A DNA stretch of 64,000 nt from Tethya wilhelma (GCA_964030475.1 CAXIPT010000001.1:23365532-23429531), one strand, 5' to 3'; shown: positions 43,558-55,470, numbered from the stretch's first letter. A program made the numbers and translations. Notes: generated by a model not told the origin, from the sequence alone.

Positions 43558-45249
43558 AAATCTATATATTCATTTTTACCTGAGCGCAGGAGTATACTTG
43601 CTTTTTGGGGGGTCAAAATACTTAAGGTATGATGGCATTGGGATAAGTAAAGGTAAGGGATGGTCTACAACTAATGAACATACACATACAAGAAAAGCTT
43701 GGAATAATACTAGGTTACAATTCAAAAGGCAAGGCAGAGGGAATGGTTGATGAAAACTACTACTAGTAGTGTACCTTTTGTTTCATTGAAGTATTTCCTT
43801 TGCACTGTAGTGAGTGTGGTCTCTGAGAATTGGTCATGGATCAACTGATAGAGCTTTGTCTTTGTCCCACTGTCACACACAGTGTTGGGCATCAGGATCT
43901 GCAGTAAAAGAGGAGAGTCAATGAAATAGATGTAGAATTGTGAAATAACGGTGTATGTACCTCAACTGGCCTCACTATCATGAGCTTTGTCATGACCTTC
44001 ACATAACTCTGGCTGTCTGGAAACTGAATGACCATATCAGCATACATGCCAACATTATAACAGCAACACAGTCTATACTGTGACGGATTCTTACTTGAGA
44101 CAACATGAGTACAGGTTGTTTTAGGTTAATGCTTGCCATCCCTATTTCACCTTTAGCTAGTCCACGGCCCTCAACAATAGCTGTAGAGACATGACGCATA
44201 TTAGATTGTAGTGCGAAGAAAATTAGAGGAAACATTTCAAAATATAGACATCTCTTGTTGTGACTTACAGATGATGACTGAGGAGGAGTGGTCTAGTCTG
44301 TTTGATCTCAGCTCAGAGCCAGGGGTGGTGCAACGGGAGCCAGCTGAACGAGGCCCAGAGAAGGAGACGCTGGAGCGAGTCCCACATGACGATGACCGGG
44401 CTAGAGAACCTGACGATAGTACAAACAACAAGTTGTTGCACGGTATACCCTTTGATTGTTAGTATTATACTGACAATCAAAGGGTATACCGTGCAAGGTA
44501 GCTATTCATTGAGTACTGACCAACTCATGACGTCTGCTAATCTATACATTGTTAGTAGGACATAAGTAGACTGGCACTGCCATTTAAATAGCTAACTTGT
44601 GGTATTTTAATAATAGCTAAACAGCTCAGGTGCATGCAGTTCCAACCCAACCTGACAGTTTTACTTAAATACCAAGTCTCTCTCTTGGCACAAGGCTACT
44701 TTCTAACCTGGAGTGATGAAGGAGCTGCCATTGAGAGAGGCAGTGCCAGGAGTGAAGAGGCTGTCACCAGTGGGGCCACTCTTGGTGCCAGCTGCTGGGA
44801 GTGGTGTGGTGGCACTGCTATCACTGGGTGCTGAGGTGGAGGAGGATGAGGGGAGCAGAGGAAAGTCTGCGAGAAAGATACAGAACAAACTCAGTTTGGC
44901 GCTGAAGCAAACCAGGAATAGGCCGTAGAATATTTATATGAAGCTCACAGCTGCTGCAGTTATACAAGTATGTCCAACTAACTATATTTTGCTTGCTTGA
45001 GATTGTTCATTATAAAGCTACTGCTGATAGATGAGATACAGCATAGATACAGAGAGGCCCTTGTTGAGATCGAGACAGCTGTACCGAGAGTATTAATTTT
45101 GGCAAAGGTCGTCACTCTAAACAGCTAGCGCGCGCGCGCGCCTATAGCCTGCCTGGCGCGTGGCCTACGTGCGCGTACGACTGCGCGTGCGCATATCAGG
45201 ACTCAAAGATGGTGGAGAGTTCCGCAGTGGTTCTGCTGCAATTTATAGC

Positions 45250-47035
45250 TATGAACAACGATATGTGAACAGAACAAAACAAACAAACCGGACATTTGAT
45301 AAATAATTATCGATGAGTTTTGATAAAGTTGTTACAACTTGTTAGTACATCTGTTGCATGGGCAGAGGTAGATAAACAGGGTACCCAGATCAGGATCAAA
45401 ATGCAGGCTCCCAGAAAGTATAACGTCAGATGATTATTCTTGATTGTTGCTGGAGAGAGAGTGATAGATCAGTGGATGCATGGGAGGGAGCTCCAGAGCC
45501 TTACAATGTGGATGAAGGAGATTCGTATATATAGTGGTGCCAGACAGCCTAGTTTAGTAGTAGAATTGTGACCCAGCTAAGCTACTTCCCAGAGGAGGAT
45601 TGATGACTGTGTGTTGCCTGATGTGAATGACATATGATCATAAACATCTACTTGCATGACAAAGAGCATAGTATCCTGCAGTTCAAATCAGTATCATCAA
45701 GGGTAAAGGATTTAGGTGCGGAGTCTTTGCAGGATATCGATATGAACTTGGTTGCTCTTCTTTGAATTCACTCAAGACGTTGGATGTCTTATAGCAGGTG
45801 AAGGTTCCAGAGCTGTGAACAATAGGAGAAGTGAGACCTGATAAGATGAGGCAGGTGTGTGAGGAGACTAATTGAGATTCTGCACCTGATTAAACTTATA
45901 AGGCATAAAATGCATGCTTTAATAATTGCATTAATTGTAGTGATCTGTCCATGTGAGAGACATAACTATACCTATAGATCTTTATTGTTGGCAAGCTCAA
46001 CTGGGAAGGTGAAAGATGTATCTAGATCTGCATGAGAATAGTTGGAATCAAGTCTCCATGTAGAGTTTGCACTGAGATGATACACTGTCCAGGTCAGATT
46101 AAAGTACATGATGGCAGTGTAATGATTTAATGCGCTTAAGTAGCAATGTGTCGTCGGCAGACAGATAAGTGTCCCTTGAGGGAGAGCACAATGGTAGGTC
46201 ATGCATTGATAAACTTAATTGAACATTAAACAGAAGAGGACTGAAACACTATACCTTGCGGAACACCAGAGAGGACTAGTATGGAGGATGAATCGTGGTC
46301 ATTGTATGAGGTGTATGTGATAGGACTACAGAACCATCATTCCATTGACCAAAGCTACTATAAGTAGGCTTTGACCAATTATGCTCCAATTTTTGCCTAT
46401 TATTCTATTCTTTTATGCTCAGGGTCTTGCCTATTGTTCCTCATTATTTGCGTTGTAAATGTTACAAAACTATAAGGATAGAAACAAAGATTCATTAGTA
46501 TCATTACTTTGAATCATATAACAGCAGTTTGCACATAGTTTCTCAGAGCATGTTTCTGTCTAAAATTAGAGAAAAGTATGTCTGCTGGCATGCAGCAGAT
46601 GTGGGCTGTAAAAATAATGTACATTCATTGACCCACTTAGACAGTTTGGCAGATTTCTTTTACGCCAAGCAATCTTTAATATCATGCATTTCTGAAGAAA
46701 CATCTGCATTGGTTTTTGATCAGACTATGTTCTCAGAGGAAACCACACTCCAGCCACACCTTGAACTGCAAAAATAAGACGTGACTTTTTCTTTAGGAAA
46801 CGTTACAAGAATTATAATTAGTAGCATGTTAGTTCAGTTCAAACGAATAAAAACAATAATTTTTCAGTACATGCATAGTTTTCATGACTTTGGATAATAT
46901 CAAAAGATGGCGCTGTAGTTGGTAACTATAGGTGAAGATTTCAGTATTGGACAAATTTTATGATGTTTCAACTATTAAGCTAGTGGAAAAAAACCTTGTT
47001 CTGAGCTTAGGTTAAAAATGTGAGTGAGATGCTCA
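45250..47035. mobile_element. Inverted counterpart of 27160-28640, including a decayed LINE RT fragment
   Basis: On the minus strand, about 46330-45430 carries the same broken RT remnants as 27487-28430, e.g. the LSALNHYTAIMYF stretch, and the flanks match the ROCO-MSH4 spacer in inverse order. About 46350-46780 contains short open frames of unknown origin that I cannot assign. Confidence 0.55.
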
Positions 47036-47232
47036 GTTAGAACAGTAGCACAGAATTTGAGTGCTGATGTTGTCTCAACCATGCAGTCGATTTTAGAATT
47101 TGACACTACAGGGCCACCGCAAGAGGTCTCAGTAGGAAACACTCACTTTACTTGACCCTACAAAATCCCCTGCATGCATGGTGGCCGGAGACAACATCAA
47201 TCAGTCCTCAAATTCTGTGCTACTGTTCTAAC
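47036..47232. mobile_element. 197-bp MITE with about 40-bp terminal inverted repeats
   Basis: The left end GTTAGAACAGTAGCACAGAA and onward (to about 47076) is the near-perfect inverse of the right end (47190-47232). No coding frame. One end is present at 32563-32660, cut by an N; a remnant lies at 27143-27185. Hence this site differs among the three versions of the region. Confidence 0.75.
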
Positions 47233-47464
47233 TTAGATGACATTAATTGTAATAATATTTACCTACATTATAATTCTGCTCAATAAATTATGTACAAGGT
47301 TAATTCTTCTTGCAATTGTTTGCAATAGTAATTACCACCAGATTGAATGAATAAACTTGAGCTAGTCTAGATCTACAAAGTTACATAACAACTTGTACTA
47401 CTTGTACTACTAAATTGTGTTCTAAAGTATCAACTACCTAGCATCTGTATATACGATTTGCCTA

Positions 47465-47465
47465 N
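47465..47465. other. Assembly junction (single N)
   Basis: Ends the inverted alternative-haplotype contig (40364-47464). Confidence 0.9.
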
Positions 47466-47661
47466 CACAATCAGGTTAACTGATATTATCAAGAGTATAT
47501 TGAATTTTTCCCACCTACCCAGTGTAACATAAACCGCACAATATAGAAATTTGAGATTTAAAATAAAGGATGCATGGAGATAAACTACACCCTATATTTG
47601 TACTAGTAGATGAATACTGATGTACACTAGGAACAGCCCTGATGATATGATACCAACTCAC

Positions 47662-47734
47662 TTTGTCCACTCACTAGCACACACTGAATCAGTACCACGA
47701 AGAGACAGGCCTTTGTACTACTGAATAGAGACAT
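47662..47734 (-). CDS. Signal-peptide exon of an unknown secreted or surface protein (partial)
   Basis: The ATG at 47734 starts MSLFSSTKACLFVVLIQCVLVSGQ, a good signal peptide, followed by donor GTGAGT in phase 1. The Ig gene at 58785 has the same layout (leader exon ending GQ, phase 1 intron), so this may be the start of a related surface-protein gene. Later exons are not visible before the N at 47465. Confidence 0.45.
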
Positions 47735-48164
47735 TGTATCTTCAGTAGCCATGCACAAATACTAGCCTATTTCTATCGTCAAATTACACTATAAATATTC
47801 ACACAGTATAATACAGAGGCACATCAGCTAGTTTAAAGCACTCGGTCTCCAGTCAATGAATGTAACCCTGGTGACTAGCTATTATACATATGGAACTCTC
47901 TTACTACCTTATTTGTAATGATTATGACAGTACAGTTAATCATGCACGCAAATTCCCATGGAAAATTAATCACTATAGACATCTTCACACAAAATTAAAT
48001 TCTTCATGTACGTGTCTCGGCTCAAAGTGAATAGCTACATGACTTATAGATAGAGCACATACACTTACCATGATGCAGATAGAATCAATATGAATCAGTT
48101 AAATATTCTTTCAAAATGTATGCACGGTCTCACATGTCAACAAGTCACACAAAGCTAGAGAAGC

Positions 48165-48465
48165 AAACTAAGGAACTGGACTGTACAACATCAACAACTA
48201 AAGGAACCATCTGTATGCACGTACTATTAGCAGCAAATAAAAGAATACAACTTGAACTTTTAGCGGCAAATAAAGGAACTGGACTGTACAACATCAACAA
48301 CTGAAGGAACCATCTGTATACACGTACAACATCAAACTATTAGCAGCAAATACAAAAGAATTAATACATGCAACATCAAACTATTAGGAACAAATAAAGG
48401 TACATGCAGATGGTTCCTTTCTTTGTTGATGTTGTACAGTCCAGTTCCTTTACTTGCTGCTAATG
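48165..48465. repeat. Tandem plus inverted copies of a roughly 100-bp unit
   Basis: The segment GGAACTGGACTGTACAACAT and onward occurs at about 48172 and 48275 in direct orientation, and inverted at about 48410-48460. The second and third copies can form a stem-loop. Confidence 0.7.
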
Positions 48466-48591
48466 TATTCATCACGAGCAGTTTCAATAAAAGCATATAC
48501 TCTAAAACTAAAAGCACTATAGATTTACTTCGATCTCGGTTTTATGTACTCAAGCTCAGCCACTCAAGAGATCAAGTGAATCAAGTGTGTT

Positions 48592-48702
48592 ATGATGGAC
48601 GGGAAGCTTCTATCTCTCTTCGTAATTCTCTCCTTGGCTGCTATGGCAGCTGCCTACTCACTGCCTGGAAGAGGAGAGGCCGATAAGGAGGAACTGACTG
48701 AC
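48592..48702 (+). CDS. Start of a small secreted or prepro-protein, cut by assembly N
   Basis: Two adjacent ATGs (48592, 48595) begin a signal peptide, MDGKLLSLFVILSLAAMAAA, followed by YSLPGRGEADKEELTD. The frame runs into the N at 48703, after which the sequence is unrelated. The GRG after the leader could be a processing site, but too little is present to say. Function unknown. Confidence 0.4.
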
Positions 48703-48703
48703 N
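48703..48703. other. Assembly junction (single N)
   Basis: Separates the truncated secreted-protein start from the satellite-bearing contig. Confidence 0.9.
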
Positions 48704-48919
48704 AAGGCGAAAAGCGCCTCCTCCATATGGCCGCCATTAATTTCTACACTCATGCATAATTCATTAGCTTCTAGAAATTTTGAATTGACGACCCTTTCCA
48801 CACACAAAAGTGTGCGCTATTTGGAGTTCAAATGCCAGACAGCAGCACCTGGATGTCATGTGCTTCCCAGATCTGTTTCCCACTGGTGAGTTTGGGGAGT
48901 ACCACCCCCGACAGTAAGT

Positions 48920-51300
48920 TCACTTTTTGCTTAAAACGTTTTTTTTTGATTTGAAAACAATTTTCAGCACAAAAAAAACACTTTGGTCAAATCTTACTTT
49001 TATCAACACATGGAACATTATTCTGGTGTAAATAACATTGTTGGTGAAAAACAAACTTTTCTCATGGTAGAGATAAAGAATTAAGTTTTTTTGTGTGACT
49101 ATGGACTTAGAAAATTTTCTAAGACCAAAAAGTTCAGTTTTTGCTTAAAACGTTTTTTTGATTTGGAAACAATTTTTAGCACAAAGAAACACTTTGGTGA
49201 AATTTTACCTTTACCAACTCATGGAACATTCTTTTTTTGTAAATAACATTGATAGTGAAAAACAAAGTTTTCGCATGGTGGAGATAAAGAACTTATTTTT
49301 TTTTGTGTGATTTTAGAGCTAGAAAATTTTCTAAGATTAAAAAGTATTAGTCTAAAAAAATTTTCTAAGTCCATAGTCGCACACAAAAACTAAGTTCTTT
49401 ATCTCTATTGTGAGAAAACTTTGTTTTTCACCATCAATGTTATTTACGCCAAGAAAATGTTTCAAGTGTTGATAAAAGTTAAATTTCACCAAAGTGTTTC
49501 TTTTTACCCTAAAAATTGTTTTCAAGTCAAAATAAACAGTTTGAGCAAAAAGTGAACTTTTTAGTCATAGAAAATTTTCAAAGTCCATAGTCACACAAAA
49601 ACCTGTTTCTATCTCTACTGTGCGAAAACTTTGTTTCATGACTTGAAAAAAGTAAAATTTCACCAAAGTGTTTCTTTTCATCTGAAAATTGTTTTTATAT
49701 CAAAATATACTTTTTTGTGTAAATTGTATTTTTGGTCTTAAAAAATTTTCTAAGTCATTAGTCACACAAAAAAACTAAGTTCTTCATCTCTACCACGCTA
49801 AAACTTTATTTTTCACCATCAATCTTATTTTCACCAAGAGAATGATCCATGTGTTGATAAAAGTAAAATTTCACCAGGGTTTCTTTTGTGCTGAAAAATG
49901 TTTTCAAATCAAAATAAACGTTTTAAGCAAAAACTTGAACTTTTTGATCTTAGAAAATTTTCTAGCTCTAAAATCACACAAAAAAATAAGTTCTTTATCT
50001 CCACCATGCGAAAACTTTGTTTTTCACTATCAATGTTATTTACAAAAAAAGAATGTTCCATGAGTTGGTAAAGGTAAAATTTCACCAAAGTGTTTCTTTT
50101 GTGCTGAAAATTGTTTTCAAGTTAAAATAAAAGTTTTTTGCAAAAATTGTACTATTTGGTCTTAGAAACTTCTTAAAGTCAATAGTTACACAAAAAAACT
50201 AAGTTTTTTATGTCTACTGTGAGAAAACCTTGTTTTCACAATGAATGTTATTTACACCAAGAAAATGTTTCATGACTTGAAAAAAGTAAAATTTCACCAA
50301 AGTGGTACGTTTCATCTGAAAATTGTTTTCATATCAAAATATACTTTTTTAGAGTAAAGTGTACTTTTTGTCTAAAAAAATTTTCTAAGTCCATAGTCAG
50401 ACGAAAAAACTAAGTTCTTTATCTCTACCGTGAGAAAACTTTGTTTTTCACCTTCTATTTTATTTACACCAAGAGAATAATCCATGTGCTGATAAAAGTA
50501 AAATTTCACCAAAGTGTCTTTTTTTTTGCTGAAAATTGTTTTTAAGTTAAAATAATAGTTTTTGCAAAAAGTGTGCTTTTTGGTCTTAGAAACTTTTAAA
50601 GTCAATAGTCACACAAAAAAACTATGTTCTTTATCTCTATCGTGAGAAAACCTTGTTTTTCACAATGAATCTTACTTACACCAAGAGAATGTTTAATGAC
50701 TTGAAAAATTTAAAATTTCACCAAAGTGTTTCTTTTCATCTGAAAATTATTTTCATATCAAAATATACGTTTTTTGCTAAAAAAGTCCATAGTGCTGAAA
50801 ATTTTTTTCAATTAAAAAAAAACTTTTTTTGCAAAAAGTGTACTTTTTGGTCTTAGAAACTTTTCTAAGTCCATAGTCACATAAAAAACTAAGTTCTTTA
50901 TCTCTATCGTTAGAAAACTTTTTTTTTACAATCAATACTATTTACACCAGGAAAATGTTCCATGTTTTGATAAAGTAAATTTTCACCAAAGTGTTTCTTT
51001 TGTGCTGAAAAAATTGTTTTAGAGATGAAATAAACTTTTTTTGCAAAAAGTGTAATTTTTTGTCTATGAAACTTTTAAAGTCAATAGTTACACAAAAAAA
51101 CTGAGTTCTTTATCTCTACAGTGAGAAAACCTTGTTTTTCACAATGAATGTTTCATGACTTGAAAAAAGTAAAGTTTCACTAAAGTGTTTCTTTTCATCT
51201 GAAAATTATTTTCATATCAAATTATACTTTTTTTGTGAAAAGTGTACTTTTTGGTCTAAAAAAATTTTCTAAGTCCATACTCAGACAAAAAAACTAAACT
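48920..51300. repeat. AT-rich satellite of about 210-bp units with one orientation switch
   Basis: About two units (48920-49345) lie in one orientation and nine or ten (49350-51300) in the other. Landmarks in the second orientation, such as CATAGTCACACAAAAAAACT, CTAAGTTCTTTATCTCTA and AAAATTTCACCAAAGTGTTTC, recur near 49376, 49580, 49755, 49966, 50179, 50390, 50600, 50870, 51080 and 51275, usually 175-215 bp apart. Units differ at many sites and two subtypes (CATGACTTGAAAAAAG versus GTTGATAAAAG) tend to alternate. No coding frame. Confidence 0.85.
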
Positions 51301-51317
51301 TACCAGATGTTTTTATT

Positions 51318-51835
51318 TAAGCACGCAGAGGGCCTGGGAAACGAGGGTAGACGCATGGTAGACAAGTGATTTTGCGCGTGGGCAGGACTGCTTAGACTGC
51401 CCACGTATTTTGCATATGACATCATCAGTTTGTGAATAATTTTGTGAGCCAATGCTGCGCGCTAGCGCTTTGGCCTGGAGCTAGACTACAAGCGCAGCCA
51501 ATCTGAGCTTGAAGGCCAGATGACAGAAGTCAACAGATCAAGACCAGACAAAACAGCCAAGTAAACATAAATTTGGGCTTAGTTTGACCTTAGATATGAG
51601 TGATATGTCCAGACATCGGTTCTTTTTGCTCAAACTTTCTTGCTGCTTTGAGACATTTTGGCAGGCATTGCCTAGCGCAGTGCTGTGCTACTCTGCCAAA
51701 AAACGCTGCTCTTTTGTCTTGCTTCGCGGGCTTGTGCACAAGAAAAAATCTTCAAATCTTGCTTGCGGTTAGGCCGCCTACGCTACAAGTTTTCTGATGT
51801 CATTCACGTGATTTCGTTCACCAGGCCTTCTGCGT
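51318..51835. mobile_element. Probable non-autonomous DNA transposon (AGCACGCAG ends)
   Basis: The left end AGCACGCAGAGGGCCTGGGA and the right end ACCAGGCCTTCTGCGTGCT are inverted. A further single end, AGCACGCAGAAGGCCTGGGA, occurs at 51896 and another at 59636. The last two continue into GAGGCTA, linking them to the CTAGCCTCG palindromes. No open frame of note. Confidence 0.5.
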
Positions 51836-53200
51836 GCTAAAAAATTACGAAAATGGTAATGATCGTCAACTTAATAAATTAATACTAGCATGCAGCACGC
51901 AGAAGGCCTGGGAACGAGGCTATAAACAACCCTAAACTTTGTATACAAATTGAAACTGGTATTCTTTGCTCATCTGTAAACTTAAGTTGTCACATGACCT
52001 CAAATATTTGAATAATGGCGAAGTTAATTAGTGAAAAAATTCATCCTCTGAGGGCACGTGGTTGCCATGGAGATATGAGGTTCATATTGGGTATATATGT
52101 TAATTAGGTTAATAACTAATTAATTATTCATGCGGATCAATTCTAATGATGCATGCACAAAATACGATGGCAAAAAAAACGGTGTGTTCTGGGAAAAATT
52201 TTGTCGGCCAATCATGCCAGCTTGTGGCTTCCCACTAGCACTCTCTACGAGAGCGCTGAGGAAAGTTTTTGTGAGTTTAGCCTTTAAGCCTTGTCACAAA
52301 AAAAATCTACTCAAACAAAATAAACCTTCAGTGTTGTTCGGATGCTCTCACTGCAGCAGCTGCTGTTTGTTTATTTCAAATATCTTTAACGGCTCAAAAG
52401 ATATAGCTTGTTTAGTGCTAACATGTCAATCATCCAGAATCCCTATCATTGGATAGTTGAAGAGAGCAATTCTATAGACTTTATAGCAGTCCAAGCTTAA
52501 GTCTCATGCTTGCTTAGAGTCCAGCATATCTTCAACATAATATAAATTTCATGCTTTTCTATAGGCTTCACCCGAACTTCCTGCTTGCGAAGAAATTTGA
52601 GTGTGTGTGTAAGGACTGCTTATAGTAGAGATGTCAGACCGAAAGTAAATGTTGTGGGTGTGGCAAAATGTATACTAATTTTTTCAATTGCGAGTGCGGC
52701 CGGGACCATGTAAGTAGCTGCACAGAAATTAGTTTCCATTGGCTGTATAGAGTGGCTGTAAGTGACCTTATTAAAACTGGAAGTATTTTCGAAGTAATAC
52801 TAGAAATAGTTATTCTTTGCCACACAGGACTTGAGTGAATGACAGTGATGTACCTGCAACTGCTTAATAAAATGTGAAGGACTTTTGAATGTAGTTAAGG
52901 GAAAGTAATAATAGTGCTGAATTTTCATTTTGCTATATTAGTATTTTTGTGTACTGTGCTCTTCTAATTTTGTTCAAGATTGGATGAAAACTTCATTATT
53001 TTTATGATTAACTTTGAAAAATTGTGGTTATACAAGTATAGACATTTATTACCATCTTAACTTGACTCAAAAAGTTTGTGGACTTATGCCCTTTATTATT
53101 TACAGGAATATCGTTTTCCCTGGCTCTGTATAGCTGGTATAATGGCGGCAGCAAGTGTTGCATACACTGTCAGGTGGTTTGAATGTGTAGTTGGGAACTT
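51836..53200. other. No supported gene
   Basis: Short frames (e.g. 52130-52456) lack any recognisable motif, splice context or codon pattern. I see no feature beyond the transposon end at 51896. Confidence 0.4.
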
Positions 53201-53640
53201 GTTGCTGTAGTGTGGTCCTCTAGAAAAGAAAATGTCTTCTCTATTCCAGAAAGAAGCAAACCTAGGCCCTTCTTGTACTAGTGCTGGAATTTCAAAGAAG
53301 AATCTGACTGAACAATTGCTCTCCATCCTGGAACTTCCATATTATGTGCCTATGATGGCACTGAAAACACAAAAGGCCAAGTCTGCATAGTTGATGTGGA
53401 TCATCAAGCCATATTAACTGCTAGTCAAAGATTAGTAAGTGACTTACACACTAGAAAACAAGAAATCATTGATCAAGTTCATAAATTACAAACAGCAGAT
53501 CTAAACTTGAAATCAATCTCTCACGAAAAAGTTAGAAAGGGAGGAGGAAAATGTATACAAACAACTGAAATGAAGAGATTTTAATATAGAAAATCAGAAA
53601 CAACAAATATCTTCATTATTTGATGCACTTTTGGATGAAA
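53200..53640 (+). other. Possible degenerate coding remnant, unassigned
   Basis: About 53380-53580 reads TENTKGQVCIVDVDHQAIL and a lysine/glutamate-rich coiled-coil-like stretch (QEIIDQVHKLQTADLNLK). Upstream frames are broken. It could belong to a decayed gene or transposon. I do not recognise it. Confidence 0.25.
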
Positions 53641-53735
53641 AGGAATAGTGTAAGTGATAATGCGAAGAGAAACTGTGTGCTAGCTCCCTTATAACTGTTA
53701 CAATAGCATTTAACTTCAAAATTCAGTTTTTATAG

Positions 53736-53790
53736 TTAGCATCAAAGCTTTTCGTTCTATGTGACAGAACTCATCAGGATGACTTATAAA
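53736..53790 (-). ncRNA. Hammerhead-ribozyme-like motif at the Penelope element 3' side
   Basis: On the minus strand the sequence shows CTGATGA, a stem II GTTCT/AGAAC closing a 7-nt loop, then GAAAA, a short hairpin AGC-TTTGAT-GCT, and A. Flanking CAGTTTTATA and TATAAAAACTG can pair as a distal stem I. Type I hammerheads are established components of Penelope-like elements. This one has an extra A after the GAA core and weak proximal pairing, so activity is doubtful. Confidence 0.45.
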
Positions 53791-53930
53791 ACTGAAAAAA
53801 ATGCAGATAACAGCTAAATATATAGAGGATTTACAGACAGAAAACACAAAAGCAAGCAAGCCTGTATAAAAAGAAACATGTGTTTATAACAATAGGAGCA
53901 TTAAAAAACAAAACAAAAAGGGCTGTCTGA

Positions 53931-54904
53931 TCAACGTTGACCAGACAGCCCTAAAAACCTCCCGATAGTCGAGGTAGATCTATACGAAACAGTGACACTA
54001 AACTCACTACCAATGTTCGAAACAAACAATTTCTTCAAGTTGATGCCACAAAAGACAGGGTTTTTACAAGTCTTGAAAAAAACATGTGAGTAATCACCAC
54101 CACTTCTTCTAGCATGGCCTGGCTTAACCATAAGATATCTGTTACGAGAAGTGTAAGAGACCTGAGCAAACACATCATCCAGAAACCACTTAGGGTAGCC
54201 ACGATTTCTCAACCTGTTATAAAACTTGTTTCTGATTTTGAAAAAGTCACTAAGTTTAGAGCTGAGTCTGACATATCTGATCAATTCAGCTTTGATAAAA
54301 CTCCTTTTTGAATGACTTGGATGGTAGGAGGAAAAAGGAATGTATAGATATCTATTGAGAGGCTTCTGGAATGGCTTGGTTAACAACTTCTGGGGATTAT
54401 CCTTGTCCTTGAAAATGACCATGTCCAGAAAATCAATACTATCGGAAGAAATGCTCCAAGTTAACTTGATAGTAGAAGACAGACTATTGAATTTGTGCAA
54501 GAAAGCGAGTAAATCAGCCAATGAACGACTCCAGATAAAAAATATATCATCAATGAATCTCTTGTAAAAACCAAGACCATCAGTGCCCAGTAGTGAACTC
54601 TCCAAATGAGCCATGTAAATAACTGCTGCTGACACAGCTAATGGAGTGCCCATAGCCATACCCCATTTCTGGTGGTACAGATGACCTTCTGCTTCAAAAA
54701 AATTGTTGGTTAAGACAAAACGAGTGAGTTCCGTAATCAAGGCTGTAAATGAACAACCATTTGACCTGCAAAACAAATCCACAGCGACAATACAATCATC
54801 AATAGGAATGTTTGTGTACAGAGAAGTAACATCTGCTGTAACCAGGTAACATGTAGACGAAACTGTCATATTACTCAATTGTCTAATCAAATCAGAAGAG
54901 TCTT
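53931..54904 (-). CDS. Penelope-like reverse transcriptase (partial)
   Basis: The frame is open without an ATG (5'-truncated) and ends at 53931. RT blocks: LVTADVTSLYTNIPIDD, FVLTNNFFEAEGHLYHQKWG, MAMGTPLAVSAAVIYMAHLE, YKRFIDDIFFIW (the catalytic DD pair), SSDSIDFLDMVIF, RNRGYPKWFLDDVF. The YTNIP and R(F/Y)IDDIFFIW signatures are characteristic of Penelope-like elements rather than LINEs. The C-terminus (GRFLGLSGQR) ends before any endonuclease. No stop interrupts the frame, so the copy is not old. Confidence 0.85.
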
Positions 54905-54910
54905 TGAGAT

Positions 54911-55470
54911 AAGATGATCACCAGCCTCAAACCTTATCCTTGAGGAGCCAGACAAAGTCAACTCATACAGATGGTATGAGTTTGTAATGTTTACAAGAAC
55001 TGGTGATTGAGTAGCATTAACATAGTCTCTAATATTGTAGGTTCTTCATTCAACACGATTGTGTAAATTGCTGACAGACCATGTTGCAAATCGCAAATTT
55101 TGAGATAGTGACTCTCCTGTTTGGGGAATGTGTGTTACAAAAGACACCTTTGTTATGTTTCTAGAGCAGTTGAAGTTCATAAAAGGGTAGAAAGAGTGAA
55201 ATCCTCCCCAATTCAAAAATGACCTAGAATGCAAGAGAGTGGCTTCTCTAGCGAGGATATCAAAGTCACCAAAGTCTGCAAGTAAAGAATAGACATAACT
55301 TATTGTTACCAGTATAATATTGAGTTTGACTCACAACAAATGATACGTACTGATACCCTTCAGTAGTACATAATTTTGGTATCTCACCTGTTACTGTTTC
55401 ACTCTGACTGAACTGAAGTAGACATAAAAGGAGAAGAGATGATTTTAATGAGCTACTTGACTCTTTATTA
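54911..55470 (-). pseudogene. Broken extracellular-protein gene interrupted by the Penelope element
   Basis: A leader-like block (KSSLLLLCLLQFSQSETVT, about 55395-55465) lacks an ATG. It is followed by a donor GTGAGA, an intron, and an exon from about 55277 (acceptor TTGCAG) starting DFGDFDILAREATLLHSRSF and including NWGGFHSFYPFMNFNCSR and ITKVSFVTHIP. A TGA stop lies inside (after NLHNRVE) and the frame then continues RTYNIRDYVNATQSPVLVNI up to RIRFEAGDH, where the retroelement begins. The pattern recalls N-terminal domains of sponge surface receptors, but I cannot name the family. Missing start, internal stop and insertion make it a pseudogene. Confidence 0.45.

Larger units (their letters stand above)
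40364..44866 (-). pseudogene. Third, diverged copy of the MSH4 5' half, carrying a LINE insertion
   Basis: Contains the same ten exons as 37768-39969 with scattered substitutions. The first block is 44708-44866, where the donor reads GTTAGA instead of GTGAGA. Identical coding pieces include [18 protein letters not shown] and the RSNILEPPT exon. It stops at the N in the same intron, so only the N-terminal half is present. Best read as an alternative haplotype of MSH4 placed side by side by the assembler; a truncated paralogue is the alternative. The LINE at 41235-43557 sits in the intron between the exons equivalent to 38900-39023 and 38504-38570. Confidence 0.7.
53736..54910 (-). mobile_element. 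5'-truncated Penelope-like retroelement
   Basis: Penelope-type RT frame plus a downstream region with a hammerhead-like motif. The 5' boundary is near 54905-54920, where the sequence changes from an extracellular-protein reading (RIRFEAGDHLIS) into RT sequence (DSSDLIRQLSN). The 3' boundary is uncertain, somewhere before 53700. No GIY-YIG endonuclease is visible after the RT. Confidence 0.7.

Noticed and set aside
48920..51300. CRISPR-like direct repeats
   Set aside because: Units are about 210 bp, AT-rich, variable along their whole length and partly inverted; no short repeat with unique spacers.
52130..52456. 108-codon plus-strand frame
   Set aside because: No motif, no homologue recognised, lysine- and cysteine-rich composition typical of random AT-rich sequence.
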